Notes under the pieces: model-generated | What the model saw: the letters and a program-made list of their open reading frames with translations, nothing else | The model's database searches: none | What the model was told of the DNA's origin: nothing | Assembly (NCBI RefSeq): GCF_025384765.1 | Contig: NZ_VHLL01000002.1 | Location: 62,001-126,000, forward strand | Origin: Methanoculleus formosensis | GTDB taxonomy: Archaea > Halobacteriota > Methanomicrobia > Methanomicrobiales > Methanoculleaceae | Length of the DNA stretch: 64,000 nucleotides | Direction of reading: 5' to 3' | Translations under genes and position numbers: made by a program | Part shown: positions 1 to 8,876 of the stretch, piece after piece | How the letters are laid out: every line of letters begins with the position of its first letter | Numbering within the stretch: the stretch's first letter is position 1

Positions 1-298
1 CGGTTCCAATCCCGACTGCAATCCGTGCATCCATCCGGAGAGCGCTGTTGTCGCGGTCGAACCCGGCAATGAGCTTGAGGCGCAGGAGAACTGCATCCTC
101 GAGCGCTTCCTCCGGGTTTGAGGAAACGCCCTGAAAGCTGTCTCCGCGGAATATCGAGAACGGCGCTATGTAGTCTTTCCCGATATCTCCCAGTGTATCC
201 TTCAGGCGGCGTATGCACTCTTCACCGTATGCACTTTTGATATCGCGGGAACGGACCAGATCCCCCGTGAGGACTGCGTAAATTTTTCTTTCAGTCAT
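1..298 (-). CDS. SatD-family protein, N-terminal part (cut by window edge)
   Basis: About 99 residues are visible, reading leftward from the ATG at 298 off the window. The N-terminus reads as a strand followed by TGDLVRSRDI, and residues near 58 carry RGDSFQG; both resemble the start and the GD-x-FQG motif of the SatD family, whose function is not established. The DUF3307 membrane gene lies directly upstream on the same strand, a pairing I recall from other genomes. The leader contains a TATA-like box flanked by inverted hexamers, so it probably has its own regulated promoter. The C-terminal half is outside the window, so family assignment rests on the N-terminus. Confidence 0.6.
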   Translation of the reverse strand, partial: MTERKIYAVLTGDLVRSRDIKSAYGEECIRRLKDTLGDIGKDYIAPFSIFRGDSFQGVSSNPEEALEDAVLLRLKLIAGFDRDNSALRMDARIAVGIGT

Positions 299-369
299 GG
301 CGCTACCGTCGCCTCCTCTTCAAGGTTTGTTGTCGGCAATCCGATATGAATATTTTCCCTTATAATATC

Positions 370-421
370 ATAATATGAGTCTTTTAACTTATATATGAAA
401 CTCATGTAGATATTTACTCAT
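370..421 (-). promoter_or_regulatory. Promoter with possible operator upstream of the SatD gene
   Basis: This AT-rich stretch contrasts with its GC-rich surroundings. Read on the minus strand it holds a TATA-like box (389-396), about 90 bases from the start codon at 298. The hexamer ATGAGT at 375-380 and its complement ACTCAT at 400-405 sit on either side of the box, and another ACTCAT lies at 416-421. Such symmetry around a TATA box is what a repressor site would look like; the regulator is unknown. Confidence 0.45.
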
Positions 422-500
422 AAAGGGACGCACAGGTATCTTCATGTATATTCCAGGCATCCGCGCCCGGCGACTCCACGATCAGGTTGAATCGGACAAT

Positions 501-1385
501 TCACATCCTGGACAGTTGAAGGAACTCCGACAAATACCCGATGAGCTGCTCAATCCCGCCCTGGCATACCAGGTAACCGGCAGCCGCCCCGATAAGGACC
601 GCAACCGCGAAGCTCACCATCGTTCCTACGATGATGTACTCCGACCTCTTCGTGTCATTAATCCTGAAAAGCCCCTTTGCTGCTATGAGGAATCCGATGG
701 CCGTGTACTCGTTCACCAGGATGAACGTCACGATCAGGACCCGCTCGACATATCCGATCAGACGGCCCGCGTGATCCAGTCCGTCCTCTCTTGAAGCGTC
801 CATATCTTTTCGCCAGAACCGGATGACGCTGCCGACCAGGATCCCGCCGGGCTGAAGGACCAAAAGGAATGCGGTAACGACGATCCAGATCCGGATAATC
901 TCGACCGGGCTGCCGCACGGGTAGGGGGCTGGAGTCTGTGGAGAGAGCAGCGCCAGAACGATGAAGAGAACCGCCAGGTGGGCGATAAAAAGCCACCCTG
1001 CAGGTTCAGGCATTCCATCCTTATCATCCGGATCTCGCCCGCGGGCCATCCTCTTTCGAATGCCCACCACCAGGTCGGGCAGCATGCCGTCGATGACGAA
1101 ATGCGCTACCGTAACAAGGACAAAGGCGTACAGCAGCGCGTCTCGGAATTGCAGGAGAAGCCCGGGAAGCGACGACGGGTCTCTCAGGACGAATGTGATG
1201 TTCCAGAGGCTGGTAAAGAGGAACGTCAGCAATCCTGCCGTGAAGGCATGGTATGCCAGGGGCCCGGAGCGCCAGCCGTTCCCGGATCGATCCTTCGTCG
1301 GAGGTGCGGGCCGGAGAAGAAACTCCACCACTAAATATGCAAGAAATAGGCGGAGGAACAGCTCGATGCCGTGGGAGATTTCCAT
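501..1385 (-). CDS. DUF3307-type integral membrane protein
   Basis: A 294-residue protein with about seven or eight hydrophobic segments spread over its length. Near the middle a segment reads VTVAHFVIDGMLPDL, resembling the AHF-x-x-D signature of DUF3307 membrane proteins. It has no recognisable enzyme motif. It lies upstream of the SatD-family gene on the same strand, separated by about 200 bases that carry a separate promoter. DUF3307 and SatD neighbours recur in other genomes as far as I recall; their joint role is unknown. The ATG at 1385 gives a membrane-type N-terminus, which supports this start. Confidence 0.6.
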   Translation of the reverse strand: MEISHGIELFLRLFLAYLVVEFLLRPAPPTKDRSGNGWRSGPLAYHAFTAGLLTFLFTSLWNITFVLRDPSSLPGLLLQFRDALLYAFVLVTVAHFVIDGMLPDLVVGIRKRMARGRDPDDKDGMPEPAGWLFIAHLAVLFIVLALLSPQTPAPYPCGSPVEIIRIWIVVTAFLLVLQPGGILVGSVIRFWRKDMDASREDGLDHAGRLIGYVERVLIVTFILVNEYTAIGFLIAAKGLFRINDTKRSEYIIVGTMVSFAVAVLIGAAAGYLVCQGGIEQLIGYLSEFLQLSRM

Positions 1386-1607
1386 TGGAGTCAGGTAGTT
1401 ATTCCTCTGAACTCCTACATTACTTCTCCTATTTGTTCCTGAGGAGAACGAACGTATTTATGCAATTATATCACCAAAATAGAACTACTGCCCGGGTATC
1501 TTGCTTCGGTCGGAGCGCCCGCGTCCGCCGCAACCGCAACTCCACGCTCCGGCAACAGGGCAGGATCCTGAATAATGCAGGGGAATTTTTACACCAGGAC
1601 CCACGCA

Positions 1608-2699
1608 CTATATAGCGACCGATTCCGCCACCCGTACGAGTTCGTCTCTCCCGAGCATGCCGCTCGTGATCCGGTAGGAGTATTCGCCGTCACGCCAGCG
1701 GACCTGGTCCCGCCCGTCGGCGGAGACGTATTCGGCCTCCCGGCCGCCGGCGAGGAGCATCGTCTCAGGCGTGCCGGGGAGGACCGGTTCTTCCCGATAG
1801 GGGTCGTAGAGCCGCTGCATGACCTCCAGGTCGCCCGTGCCGTCCGTGAACCGGAGCACCGTGTAGGCACCGGGGAGGACCGCCCCTTCGTTAAAGACAT
1901 AACCCTCCGGGAGGGAGGACGGCACTTCCACACCGTAACGCCGGGCGTCGTCGATGCTCCATAGGAAGAGCGGCGTGAGCGCGGCCGTCGGCATCGGCCG
2001 GACCTCGACGCCTGCCGGCGGGTCGAAGGTGAAGAGGTCGTCCGGGAGCCCGGTGTTCGCCACGGGATCGGTAAATTCGGCAGAGAGGACCGGGTCGCCC
2101 CCGCTGCCGTACATCTCCACGCCGAGGAGGAGCCAGGTCTCTGCGTCGATCCGTGCCCTGAGGCGGTACACTCCCTCCCGGTTCCGGGTTGGGGCCTCAA
2201 AGATCTTCGCTTCCCCGGCAACCTCCAGGATATGGGCGGTGCGGCCGCCGACAGATTCGCTGCCCCGGTAGGAGGCATTCTGCTCCGCAAGCGACTCCGC
2301 GACTATTCCGGCATACCCCCTGACCTCCTCTGCCCAGCCGGGGTACGGGGGGTCGGAGAAGGCGGATGTCATATACGGTCCGGCGACCGTCAGCGCGGTC
2401 TGCGTCGCCGGGTCGTAGCGCCACTTCCGCGTGCCGTTCGAGAGCGTCACCGTCCCGGCGAGGTCCGCGGGTTTTAGGTATTCCAGCCGGTAACAGTCGG
2501 GACCTTTCCGGAGCAGCCTCGCGGTGACGCTCTCGGAACCGGCCGTTATCGCTACGGTGGCGGTGAACTCCTCCGTCCGCTCCTCCGCCGCGACGAACCG
2601 GGCGGCGATCTCGTCCGCCGCCGGCGGGTCTGCAGCGGTGCCGATGCACCCGGCGGTCCAGGCGAGGAGGAGGAGGAGCGCGAGCGCCAGAGGCTTCAT
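1608..2699 (-). CDS. Predicted lipoprotein with LolA-like and DUF4367-like regions
   Basis: A 363-residue exported protein. The N-terminus is a hydrophobic signal ending in a lipobox-like LAWTAGC, so Cys18 is the probable lipidated residue. Residues about 30-220 resemble the LolA/RseB-type fold seen in outer-membrane-lipoprotein-sorting-like proteins of archaea, and the last 110 residues (LPEGY, then a strand-rich end) resemble DUF4367. It is the last gene of a leftward three-gene operon and overlaps the upstream membrane gene by 4 bases (ATGA). In an archaeon without an outer membrane a LolA sorting role is unlikely; it is probably a cell-surface lipid- or ligand-binding protein. Confidence 0.65.
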   Translation of the reverse strand: MKPLALALLLLLAWTAGCIGTAADPPAADEIAARFVAAEERTEEFTATVAITAGSESVTARLLRKGPDCYRLEYLKPADLAGTVTLSNGTRKWRYDPATQTALTVAGPYMTSAFSDPPYPGWAEEVRGYAGIVAESLAEQNASYRGSESVGGRTAHILEVAGEAKIFEAPTRNREGVYRLRARIDAETWLLLGVEMYGSGGDPVLSAEFTDPVANTGLPDDLFTFDPPAGVEVRPMPTAALTPLFLWSIDDARRYGVEVPSSLPEGYVFNEGAVLPGAYTVLRFTDGTGDLEVMQRLYDPYREEPVLPGTPETMLLAGGREAEYVSADGRDQVRWRDGEYSYRITSGMLGRDELVRVAESVAI

Positions 2700-3238
2700 C
2701 GGCAGGCCACCCCCGCCAGGATAAGGAGCAGCCCGACGAGCGGCATGAGGAGGAGGGCATACAGGGGTCCGACAAACTCCATGACACCCGGTGCGGGCAC
2801 GGGAGGGGGGACGAAGAACGCATTAAAGGCCAGGAAGAGCGAGACCATGCCGAGTACCGCGACGACGATGATCGGCATCCGCACCCCGTCCCGGCAGCCG
2901 TCCGGGAAGGAGGAGAGGAGCAGCGCCGCGGCCGGGGGGAGCAGGAACATCATCAGGAACGCGGGATCCGCGAGATAGTACGGCACAGCCCACGCCACGA
3001 CCCCCGTCCAGAGGACAAGAGCGGCGCAGACGGCGACAAACGGTATGCCCCGGCGCCACCGGGGCGACTCCTGCTGCATCGCCCGCAGGAACTCGACGGA
3101 CCCGGCGAGCGAGATGAGCGATAGCGCGAATACGACGGTCCGTGAACCGACGGCCCCGCGGGTTGCAAGCGTCACCGCCATCGTCGCCCAGAGGAAGAAG
3201 AAGACCGCACTCGAGGCGATGAGCTGGCCGGGCTTCAT
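2696..3238 (-). CDS. Small integral membrane protein of unknown function
   Basis: A 180-residue protein with four to five predicted membrane helices, beginning with a hydrophobic segment at residues 5-30 and ending with a leucine-rich helix. I do not recognise a family. It overlaps its neighbours on both sides by 4 bases (stop/start overlaps at 2696-2699 and 3235-3238), so it is translated together with the PGF-CTERM-like protein upstream and the lipoprotein downstream. The three probably serve the cell envelope, but no specific role can be read from the sequence. Confidence 0.7.
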   Translation of the reverse strand: MKPGQLIASSAVFFFLWATMAVTLATRGAVGSRTVVFALSLISLAGSVEFLRAMQQESPRWRRGIPFVAVCAALVLWTGVVAWAVPYYLADPAFLMMFLLPPAAALLLSSFPDGCRDGVRMPIIVVAVLGMVSLFLAFNAFFVPPPVPAPGVMEFVGPLYALLLMPLVGLLLILAGVACR

Positions 3239-3981
3239 CCCCGCTTCCCCCTCGCACGAATGGCCAGCAGCCCGCCCAATAGCGCAAGCACGCCCGGTCC
3301 GGCGGAGAACCCGGGCACGGTCCGGCCCTCCGGCGGCTCCGGCTCTACCTCAAGGTCGAGCTGGTTGGTGGTGTTCTCGAAGACGACCTCACGGTGCAGG
3401 GGGAGGTAGCCGTCCTTCTCGACCGAGACGGTCTGTCCGTAGCCGAACGCGTTCGCTATAAGGTAGCCGCCGTCGCCGGCGGTCTCGGTCGTCACGGGAT
3501 GCGGGCCGCTGGCGAGCGGGAGGGCGGACTTAAACGTCACCGTTGCGCCGGGGACCGGACGGCCGTCGGCGTCCCTCACCGTCCCGATCACGGAGATCCA
3601 CGGTGGCGGGGGGATGTCGACGTTGACGGAGACGTGCAACACAGCCTCGGAGGTCTTCCCCCGGTTGTCGATCAGGGTCACGGTGATCGTCTCGTTGCCC
3701 TCCGCGACCGGGACGGTGCAGGCGAAATTGGTCGCGTTCCCGCACGAGACCGCCCCGGCGCTGCTCTCGACCACGACGTCCCGTATCCCGTTCGAGGCCT
3801 CGGCCCTGCCGGCGACCGTGACCTCGGGCGGGGCGAGATCGCTCCAGATCGTCTCGTACTGCTTTGGTGAGGTGACGGAGAGGAACGTCGAGGTCTCGAC
3901 TGTCGCATCCGCGGCTGTCGCCGGGGCTGCTGCCGATATCAGCACGAGGATACAGAGGATCACGGGAAGGTTTCGTCTCAT
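3235..3981 (-). CDS. Secreted carboxypeptidase-regulatory-like domain protein with PGF-CTERM-like tail
   Basis: A 248-residue surface protein starting at the ATG at 3981, which is directly followed by a signal peptide (MRRNLPVILCILVLISAAA). An upstream in-frame start at 4077 would add 32 residues without membrane or family features. Residues about 35-125 are strand-rich, and about 130-215 look like a carboxypeptidase regulatory-like fold (GTVRDADGRPVPGATVTF). The C-terminus has a tripartite sorting signal: PGF, a hydrophobic helix and a basic end, as recognised by archaeosortase A. It is the first gene of the envelope operon. Confidence 0.7.
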   Translation of the reverse strand: MRRNLPVILCILVLISAAAPATAADATVETSTFLSVTSPKQYETIWSDLAPPEVTVAGRAEASNGIRDVVVESSAGAVSCGNATNFACTVPVAEGNETITVTLIDNRGKTSEAVLHVSVNVDIPPPPWISVIGTVRDADGRPVPGATVTFKSALPLASGPHPVTTETAGDGGYLIANAFGYGQTVSVEKDGYLPLHREVVFENTTNQLDLEVEPEPPEGRTVPGFSAGPGVLALLGGLLAIRARGKRG

Positions 3982-4112
3982 GGTTCTATTCCATAAAGGT
4001 AGAATGGGAAGGGGTCCTTTATACCCTTTCTGTACCGGGGGGCCGTAGCGTCTCTCCGGGGACCGATCCGCAACCAATAAGAACCACCCCCGTAGATGAT
4101 CGTATTCGGGCT

Positions 4113-4673
4113 GTGACCATCATGAAACCCATCCGCATCCGTACCGAACGCCTGGACCTGGTCCCGGCAACGCTTGAGGTCCTCGAAAGCGATCGTAACG
4201 ACCGCCAGAACCTTGGACGCCTCCTCGATGCCGAGATCCCGGGGTCGTGGCCGCCACCGCTCCTCGACGACGAGACGCTCGTGGCGTTCATCCAGATGCT
4301 GGGCGAAGGCGGCGACCCGCTCTTCGCTGCCTGGTACTGGGTGCTTGACGACCCGGCAGCGGGCGGACGGGTCCTCATCGGCACCGGGGGGACGGCCACG
4401 CCCCCGACGCTCGAGGAGACGGAGGACCGGGTGCTGATCGGCTACTCGGTCCTCGATGAGTTCCAGGAGAAGGGGTATGCAACCGAGGCGGTCCGCCACC
4501 TCGTCCCCGCAATCTTCTCCAATCCGGGCATCCGGCGGATCGAGGCGGCGATCTACCCCGACCTCGCAACAGCCATCCAGGTGCTGGAGGAGAACGGGTT
4601 CGCCCGTGCCGGCGAGGGGTTCGAGGAAGGGACGGTCTCCTACGTCCTGGAGAGGACCGACGCGCCGGTCTGA
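4113..4673 (+). CDS. GNAT-family N-acetyltransferase (RimJ/RimL-like)
   Basis: A 186-residue protein. It begins with the RimJ/RimL-type strand IRTERLDLVPAT and ends with a helix-strand segment (ATAIQVLEENGFARAG) typical of the last part of the GNAT fold. The acetyl-CoA region around residues 105-130 reads IGYSVLDEFQEKGYATEAVR. The start is GTG at 4113 or ATG at 4122; the difference is three residues. It stands alone between the leftward envelope operon and a convergent metallo-beta-lactamase-fold gene. The acceptor substrate cannot be deduced; family members acetylate protein N-termini or small amines. Confidence 0.8.
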   Translation: MTIMKPIRIRTERLDLVPATLEVLESDRNDRQNLGRLLDAEIPGSWPPPLLDDETLVAFIQMLGEGGDPLFAAWYWVLDDPAAGGRVLIGTGGTATPPTLEETEDRVLIGYSVLDEFQEKGYATEAVRHLVPAIFSNPGIRRIEAAIYPDLATAIQVLEENGFARAGEGFEEGTVSYVLERTDAPV

Positions 4674-4746
4674 ACCGGGCTGCCGTGCCCGTCCGCACCG
4701 CCCGATCGTCGCCGATGGCCATCGGTGACGGCCGGAGAATCTTTTC

Positions 4747-5595
4747 TCAGCCCCCGTAGAGGTATCGCCCGCTGATATCCAGCAGCATCTCGCCCCGGTA
4801 GAACGGATACTTCCCGACCAGGTGCTTCTTCAGGCTCTCTACGTCGTTACTCTCCATGAGCGCCGACTTTGCGTCCTCGAGGTATCCCGCCATGTCCGCG
4901 AGCGCCTGCATGTTCGACGGCAGCCCGTGCCCGCCGAGGACGAAGTCGTGCTCCTTCTCCAGGTAGCGGCGGAGGTGGGCGAGCCAGGGGCCCATCTCCT
5001 TCTGCTGCAGGAAGACATGAACCCGGTTGTAGACCATGTCCTGCGCGAGGAGCACCCGGCTCTCCGGGAGTTCGATGACGAGATTGACGCCGGCCTCAGC
5101 CCCCTCGACCTTCTCGTAGGCGAGCGCGACACCGTCGATCGTCTCGGTTCCCGGCCGGATGATATGCTCCGGGGCCGTCACCGTCTCCGTGATCGCGTCG
5201 GAAAAGATCGGGGCGTAGCCCTGGATCATCGCCTCCCCGCCGCCCACGATCCCGTCCGCGACCTCCGCAAGAGCGTGGATGGGGACGTCTCTGAAGTATT
5301 CGCAACCGAACCAGTGGTCCGGGTGGCTGTGCGTGATGATGACGCGCACGATCGGTTTGGCGAGACTCTCGGCGTACCTGCGGAACTCTTCCGCGTGAGG
5401 ACGGAGGAACTGCGTGTCGACGACGATCAGGCTATTCTCCGTCTCAAGGATGTGCGAGTTGACATAGACCGCCATCTCCGGGGCCTCGCAGGTGTGGATC
5501 CTCAGGTTCTCCCGGGGGATGACGGTCACGACGCCGGCAGCCGGCAGCACGACCGCGGTCTTCCGGGCCGTTTCTTCTGCGGTCAGGGAGGTCAT
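4747..5595 (-). CDS. Metallo-beta-lactamase-fold hydrolase
   Basis: A protein of about 282 residues with the MBL signature THSHPDHW around residues 92-99 and a downstream HGLPSN segment that supplies a further metal ligand. The core resembles secreted or cytosolic MBL hydrolases of the CphA/quinoprotein-type group more than RNase or glyoxalase II branches, but the substrate is unclear. The ATG at 5595 is preferred over 5631 because a TATA-like stretch lies about 25 bases upstream, as for a leaderless transcript. It converges on the acetyltransferase gene. Confidence 0.75.
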   Translation of the reverse strand: MTSLTAEETARKTAVVLPAAGVVTVIPRENLRIHTCEAPEMAVYVNSHILETENSLIVVDTQFLRPHAEEFRRYAESLAKPIVRVIITHSHPDHWFGCEYFRDVPIHALAEVADGIVGGGEAMIQGYAPIFSDAITETVTAPEHIIRPGTETIDGVALAYEKVEGAEAGVNLVIELPESRVLLAQDMVYNRVHVFLQQKEMGPWLAHLRRYLEKEHDFVLGGHGLPSNMQALADMAGYLEDAKSALMESNDVESLKKHLVGKYPFYRGEMLLDISGRYLYGG

Positions 5596-5789
5596 GGAAC
5601 CCGAGTGGAGACGCACCCTATACCTATTCATGGGTGCGGAGCCCGGTCCACCGGGAGGCGGGGTGTCGGGTGAGACTCGCAGGTCTCGTCCTCCGTCTTC
5701 ATCAGGATGCGAGGACCCCCGCAGAGGAACCTATATAATCCCGTTCATACCCTGTGAACCTGCCTGAAGACGAGGCAGGAGAAGTAATC

Positions 5790-6479
5790 ATGGCATGGAG
5801 AGGTTCGCCACGCGGGCTCCGGGCCGAGTTTGACGAGATGCTCGGAGAGATGCAGAAGCAGTTCAGCGATGTGATAGGACGGATATCGGGAGGAGCACCG
5901 CAGGGCTCCCCGCTCGGCGGCGCCGGGACGATGGTCGACGTCGTCGAGCGCGAGGACGAGATCATGGTCGTTGCCGACCTCCCCGGCGTCGATCGGGAGG
6001 AGATATCCGTCCGGCTCCTTGATGCGAGGACGATCAGGGTCACCGCCCGGAGGGAGGAGGAGAAGGAGGAGCACGAGGTCGGGTACCATATGCGGGAGCG
6101 GAGATACGGCGCGATATCCCGGACGGTCACCCTCCCCACCGACGTCCTCGAGGAAGGGGCGACCGCCACGTTCAAGAACGGCGTCCTCGAGGTGCGGCTG
6201 AAGAAGGTGGCCGAGGAGCGCGGCAGGGAGATCCGGATAGGCGCGGAGGCCGGAAAGGCCGCCGCAGAGATGCGGCGGGAAACGATCGAGGGGGAGTACC
6301 GCGAGGACCGGGAGAAGGTGAAGTCGTCCGGGTACCTGAGCCCCCGTGAGATACAGGAAGCGGCGCGGAAAGTCCGGATAGAAGACAGGGGGAGCCCCGA
6401 GGAGCAGGAGATGGCCGCGAAACTCCGCGAGCAGAAGGAGCGGTTATACGAGGAGGGGAAGAAGAGGCTCGCGGAGTAA
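5790..6479 (+). CDS. Hsp20 / alpha-crystallin small heat-shock protein with long C-terminal tail
   Basis: A 229-residue ATP-independent holdase-type chaperone. The start at 5790 follows an AGGAGAA ribosome-binding site; an upstream in-frame start at 5754 is less likely. The alpha-crystallin domain spans about residues 45-145 (VADLPGVDREEISVRL, then FKNGVLEVRLKK). Unlike usual Hsp20 proteins of 140-160 residues, it continues with about 75 highly charged, helical residues rich in Glu, Arg and Lys, and no I-x-I tail motif is obvious there. The tail could be a coiled-coil oligomerisation or client-binding extension. Confidence 0.85.
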   Translation: MAWRGSPRGLRAEFDEMLGEMQKQFSDVIGRISGGAPQGSPLGGAGTMVDVVEREDEIMVVADLPGVDREEISVRLLDARTIRVTARREEEKEEHEVGYHMRERRYGAISRTVTLPTDVLEEGATATFKNGVLEVRLKKVAEERGREIRIGAEAGKAAAEMRRETIEGEYREDREKVKSSGYLSPREIQEAARKVRIEDRGSPEEQEMAAKLREQKERLYEEGKKRLAE

Positions 6480-6484
6480 CCCCG

Positions 6485-7207
6485 TCACAGCGCGAGGTCC
6501 CGGAGGATCTCGAACCCCGACTCGATCGAGGCCAGGTACCGCCGGTTGCGCCCGCCCGGGTAGGGGAGGCAGAGGAGACGGTGCTCCTCAAAGATCGCTT
6601 CGGGAAAGGGGGCGGTGACCCTTCCGGCGCCGGAGAGGGCGCTCGCGTAGGGCTCGATCTCCCGGAGCCCGGCGAGCGCCGTGTTCCCGAGGGCGACGAC
6701 ATACTCCGGGGCGAGGGCGGCGATCTCGGGCGCGAGGATATCTCTCGCGCTCATCCGGATGAGGTCGGCCGGGATGGCCGCTTTTCGGTTCTTCCGAAAG
6801 ACGCACCGTACCGTATCGACGAGATAGAGACCCTTCCCGGCGAAGAGGTCGAGGTTCTCCCGGCGCGAGGTGCCGTCGAGTCCGAGCAGCGAGAAGAGGT
6901 TCTCCGCAAGCCCGCGGGAGAGGGGCGCGGCGCCGGGACGGTGCGGCGCGTCGTAGCGGTCGTTCCAGAAGTAGGGATAGCCGGAACCCCGGCAATCGGC
7001 CGGTTCCGCGACCTCGCGCCGGACGGCGGCCCACGGCGGGGACTCGGCGACGAAGAGCACCTTCACGCGGCCGGGTCTCCAGGACGCGGCGGCGCAGGCG
7101 TCGTGGGGCAGGAGGTCCGGCAGGAGGACGCCGGAGAGATCGGGGCGCTTGAGCGCGTAGCGGTGGTACACGTCCCGCATCGCGGGTGAAGAAGGCACTC
7201 GGTCCAT
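6485..7207 (-). CDS. Uracil-DNA glycosylase superfamily-like protein
   Basis: A 240-residue protein (or 231 from the ATG at 7180). Near residue 42 it has VLFVAESPPW, matching the first strand and active-site loop of the uracil-DNA glycosylase superfamily. A second conserved region, YLVDTVRCVFRKN, lies mid-protein, and the C-terminal LLCLPYPGGRN lies where the superfamily has its His/Ser-Pro DNA-intercalating loop. The usual HPSP-type end is altered to PYPGG, so DNA repair activity is uncertain. It is divergent from the DEAD-box gene, and the two share an 85-base intergenic region. Confidence 0.6.
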   Translation of the reverse strand: MDRVPSSPAMRDVYHRYALKRPDLSGVLLPDLLPHDACAAASWRPGRVKVLFVAESPPWAAVRREVAEPADCRGSGYPYFWNDRYDAPHRPGAAPLSRGLAENLFSLLGLDGTSRRENLDLFAGKGLYLVDTVRCVFRKNRKAAIPADLIRMSARDILAPEIAALAPEYVVALGNTALAGLREIEPYASALSGAGRVTAPFPEAIFEEHRLLCLPYPGGRNRRYLASIESGFEILRDLAL

Positions 7208-7256
7208 CACTTGAAGTTCGGCGTGATGAAGGATATCGTTGCGGGTAGGGGATGCG

Positions 7257-7266
7257 ACATATAAAG
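7257..7266 (+). promoter_or_regulatory. TATA box of the DEAD-box helicase gene
   Basis: The sequence ACATATAAAG lies about 27 bases before the ATG at 7293, the distance expected for an archaeal TATA box serving a transcript with little or no leader. A weak purine-rich TTGGAG just before the ATG could still act as a ribosome-binding site. Confidence 0.55.
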
Positions 7267-7292
7267 AGGTAGCAACACCAAGAAGTTGGAGA

Positions 7293-8876
7293 ATGGAGAA
7301 GAATATTACCTTCCAGGAACTCAATATCTCGCCAGAAGCACTCCGTGCAATAGAGGATATGGGGTTTGAAGAGCCCACACCCATCCAGACCAGCACCATA
7401 CCAGCGATACTCGACGGGCGCGATGTGACCGGCCAGGCGCAGACAGGAACCGGAAAGACCGCGGCGTTCGGCATCCCGGCGATCGAGCGCGTCGACCCCG
7501 GGAGCCGGGAGACACAGGTCATCGTCCTCTCCCCCACCCGGGAACTCGCCATCCAGACCGCCGAAGAGTTTGCCCGCCTCGCGAAGTACCACCGGGGCAT
7601 CAACATCCTCCCGATCTACGGCGGCCAGCCGATCGACCGGCAGTTCAGGGCGCTGGAACGCGGCGTCCAGATCGTCGTCGGGACGCCGGGCCGGGTGCTC
7701 GACCACCTCGACCGCGGGACGCTCTCGTTTGGCGGGGTGAAACTCGTCGTCCTGGATGAGGCCGACCAGATGCTCGACATGGGCTTCCGGGAAGACATCG
7801 AGAAGATCCTCGACGAGACCCCGGGGGATCGCCAGACGGTCCTCTTCTCGGCCACCCTCCCGAAACCTATCCTGGAGATCTCGAAGAGGTTCCAGAAGGA
7901 TCCCGAGTTCATATCGGTCGCGCGCCGGGAGGTGACCGTCCCCCAGATCGAGCAACTCTACCTTGAGGTGCGGAGCCGCGACAGGCTCGAGGTCCTCACC
8001 CGGCTGCTCGACATGTACGACCCCGACCTGACATTGATCTTCTCGAACACCAAGAGGGGCGTCGACGACCTGACCACCCACCTTCAGGCCCGCGGCTACT
8101 TCGCCGAGGGGCTCCACGGGGACATGAAACAGATGCTGCGCGACCGGGTGATGGCAAAGTTCCGCGGCGGGAACATCGACATCCTGATCGCGACCGACGT
8201 CGCCGCCCGGGGCATCGATGTCGATGACGTCGACCTGGTCATCAACTACGACGTCCCGCAGGATATCGAGTACTACATCCACCGCATCGGCAGGACGGCG
8301 CGGGCCGGGCGCACCGGACGGGCCGTCACGTTCGTCGGCCCGAAAGAGTACTTCAAACTCCGGACGATCCAGAACTACACGAAGATCAAGATCGGCCGGA
8401 TCCCGCTCCCGACGCAGGGAGACGTCGAGGAGAGCCGGACCCGGAAACTGATCGACCGGGTGCATCAGACCATCGACGAGGGCGATCTCGACAAATATGT
8501 CAACCTCGTCGAGCGGATCGTCGCCGACGACTACACATCGCTCGAGGTCGCTGCCGCCCTCCTGAAACGGGAACTCGGCGGGCTCGGCCAGGGCCAGCCG
8601 CAGGATATCAGGCCGGCCCGGGGGCTCGCCCTCCTCAGGATCCCGGTCGGGAGGGAGGACCAGATCCGGCCGAAGGATATCGTCGGAGCGATCGCGGGGG
8701 AGACCGGGATCCCGGGTAACGTCATCGGCGCGATCAACATCTATGAGACCTACTCCACCGTCGACGTGCCCGCCGAGGCTGCCGAACAGGTCATCGAGGG
8801 GATGAAAGGGAAGACGATCTCGCGGGTCCGGCTGACCCGGCCGATCGAGATCATCGAGCCGTCCGGCGGACGGTAG
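7293..8876 (+). CDS. DEAD-box ATP-dependent RNA helicase with DbpA-type C-terminal domain
   Basis: A 527-residue RNA helicase of the DeaD/CsdA type. Motifs in order: Q motif (GFEEPTPIQ), motif I AQTGTGKT, PTREL, GTPGR, motif II DEAD, motif III SAT, then in the second RecA domain TDVAARGIDV and motif VI HRIGRTARAGR. After a linker, residues about 440-520 form a DbpA-like RNA-binding domain (ARGLALLRIPVGREDQI and following). The ATG at 7293 matches the usual N-terminus; the longer in-frame start at 7239 overlaps the promoter. Members unwind structured RNA, for example in ribosome assembly or cold adaptation. Confidence 0.95.
   Translation: MEKNITFQELNISPEALRAIEDMGFEEPTPIQTSTIPAILDGRDVTGQAQTGTGKTAAFGIPAIERVDPGSRETQVIVLSPTRELAIQTAEEFARLAKYHRGINILPIYGGQPIDRQFRALERGVQIVVGTPGRVLDHLDRGTLSFGGVKLVVLDEADQMLDMGFREDIEKILDETPGDRQTVLFSATLPKPILEISKRFQKDPEFISVARREVTVPQIEQLYLEVRSRDRLEVLTRLLDMYDPDLTLIFSNTKRGVDDLTTHLQARGYFAEGLHGDMKQMLRDRVMAKFRGGNIDILIATDVAARGIDVDDVDLVINYDVPQDIEYYIHRIGRTARAGRTGRAVTFVGPKEYFKLRTIQNYTKIKIGRIPLPTQGDVEESRTRKLIDRVHQTIDEGDLDKYVNLVERIVADDYTSLEVAAALLKRELGGLGQGQPQDIRPARGLALLRIPVGREDQIRPKDIVGAIAGETGIPGNVIGAINIYETYSTVDVPAEAAEQVIEGMKGKTISRVRLTRPIEIIEPSGGR

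Noticed and set aside
6588-8465. A 625-residue open frame on the minus strand
   Set aside because: It runs antisense through the DEAD-box helicase and out of frame through the glycosylase-like gene; both real genes have clear motifs and the frame has none.
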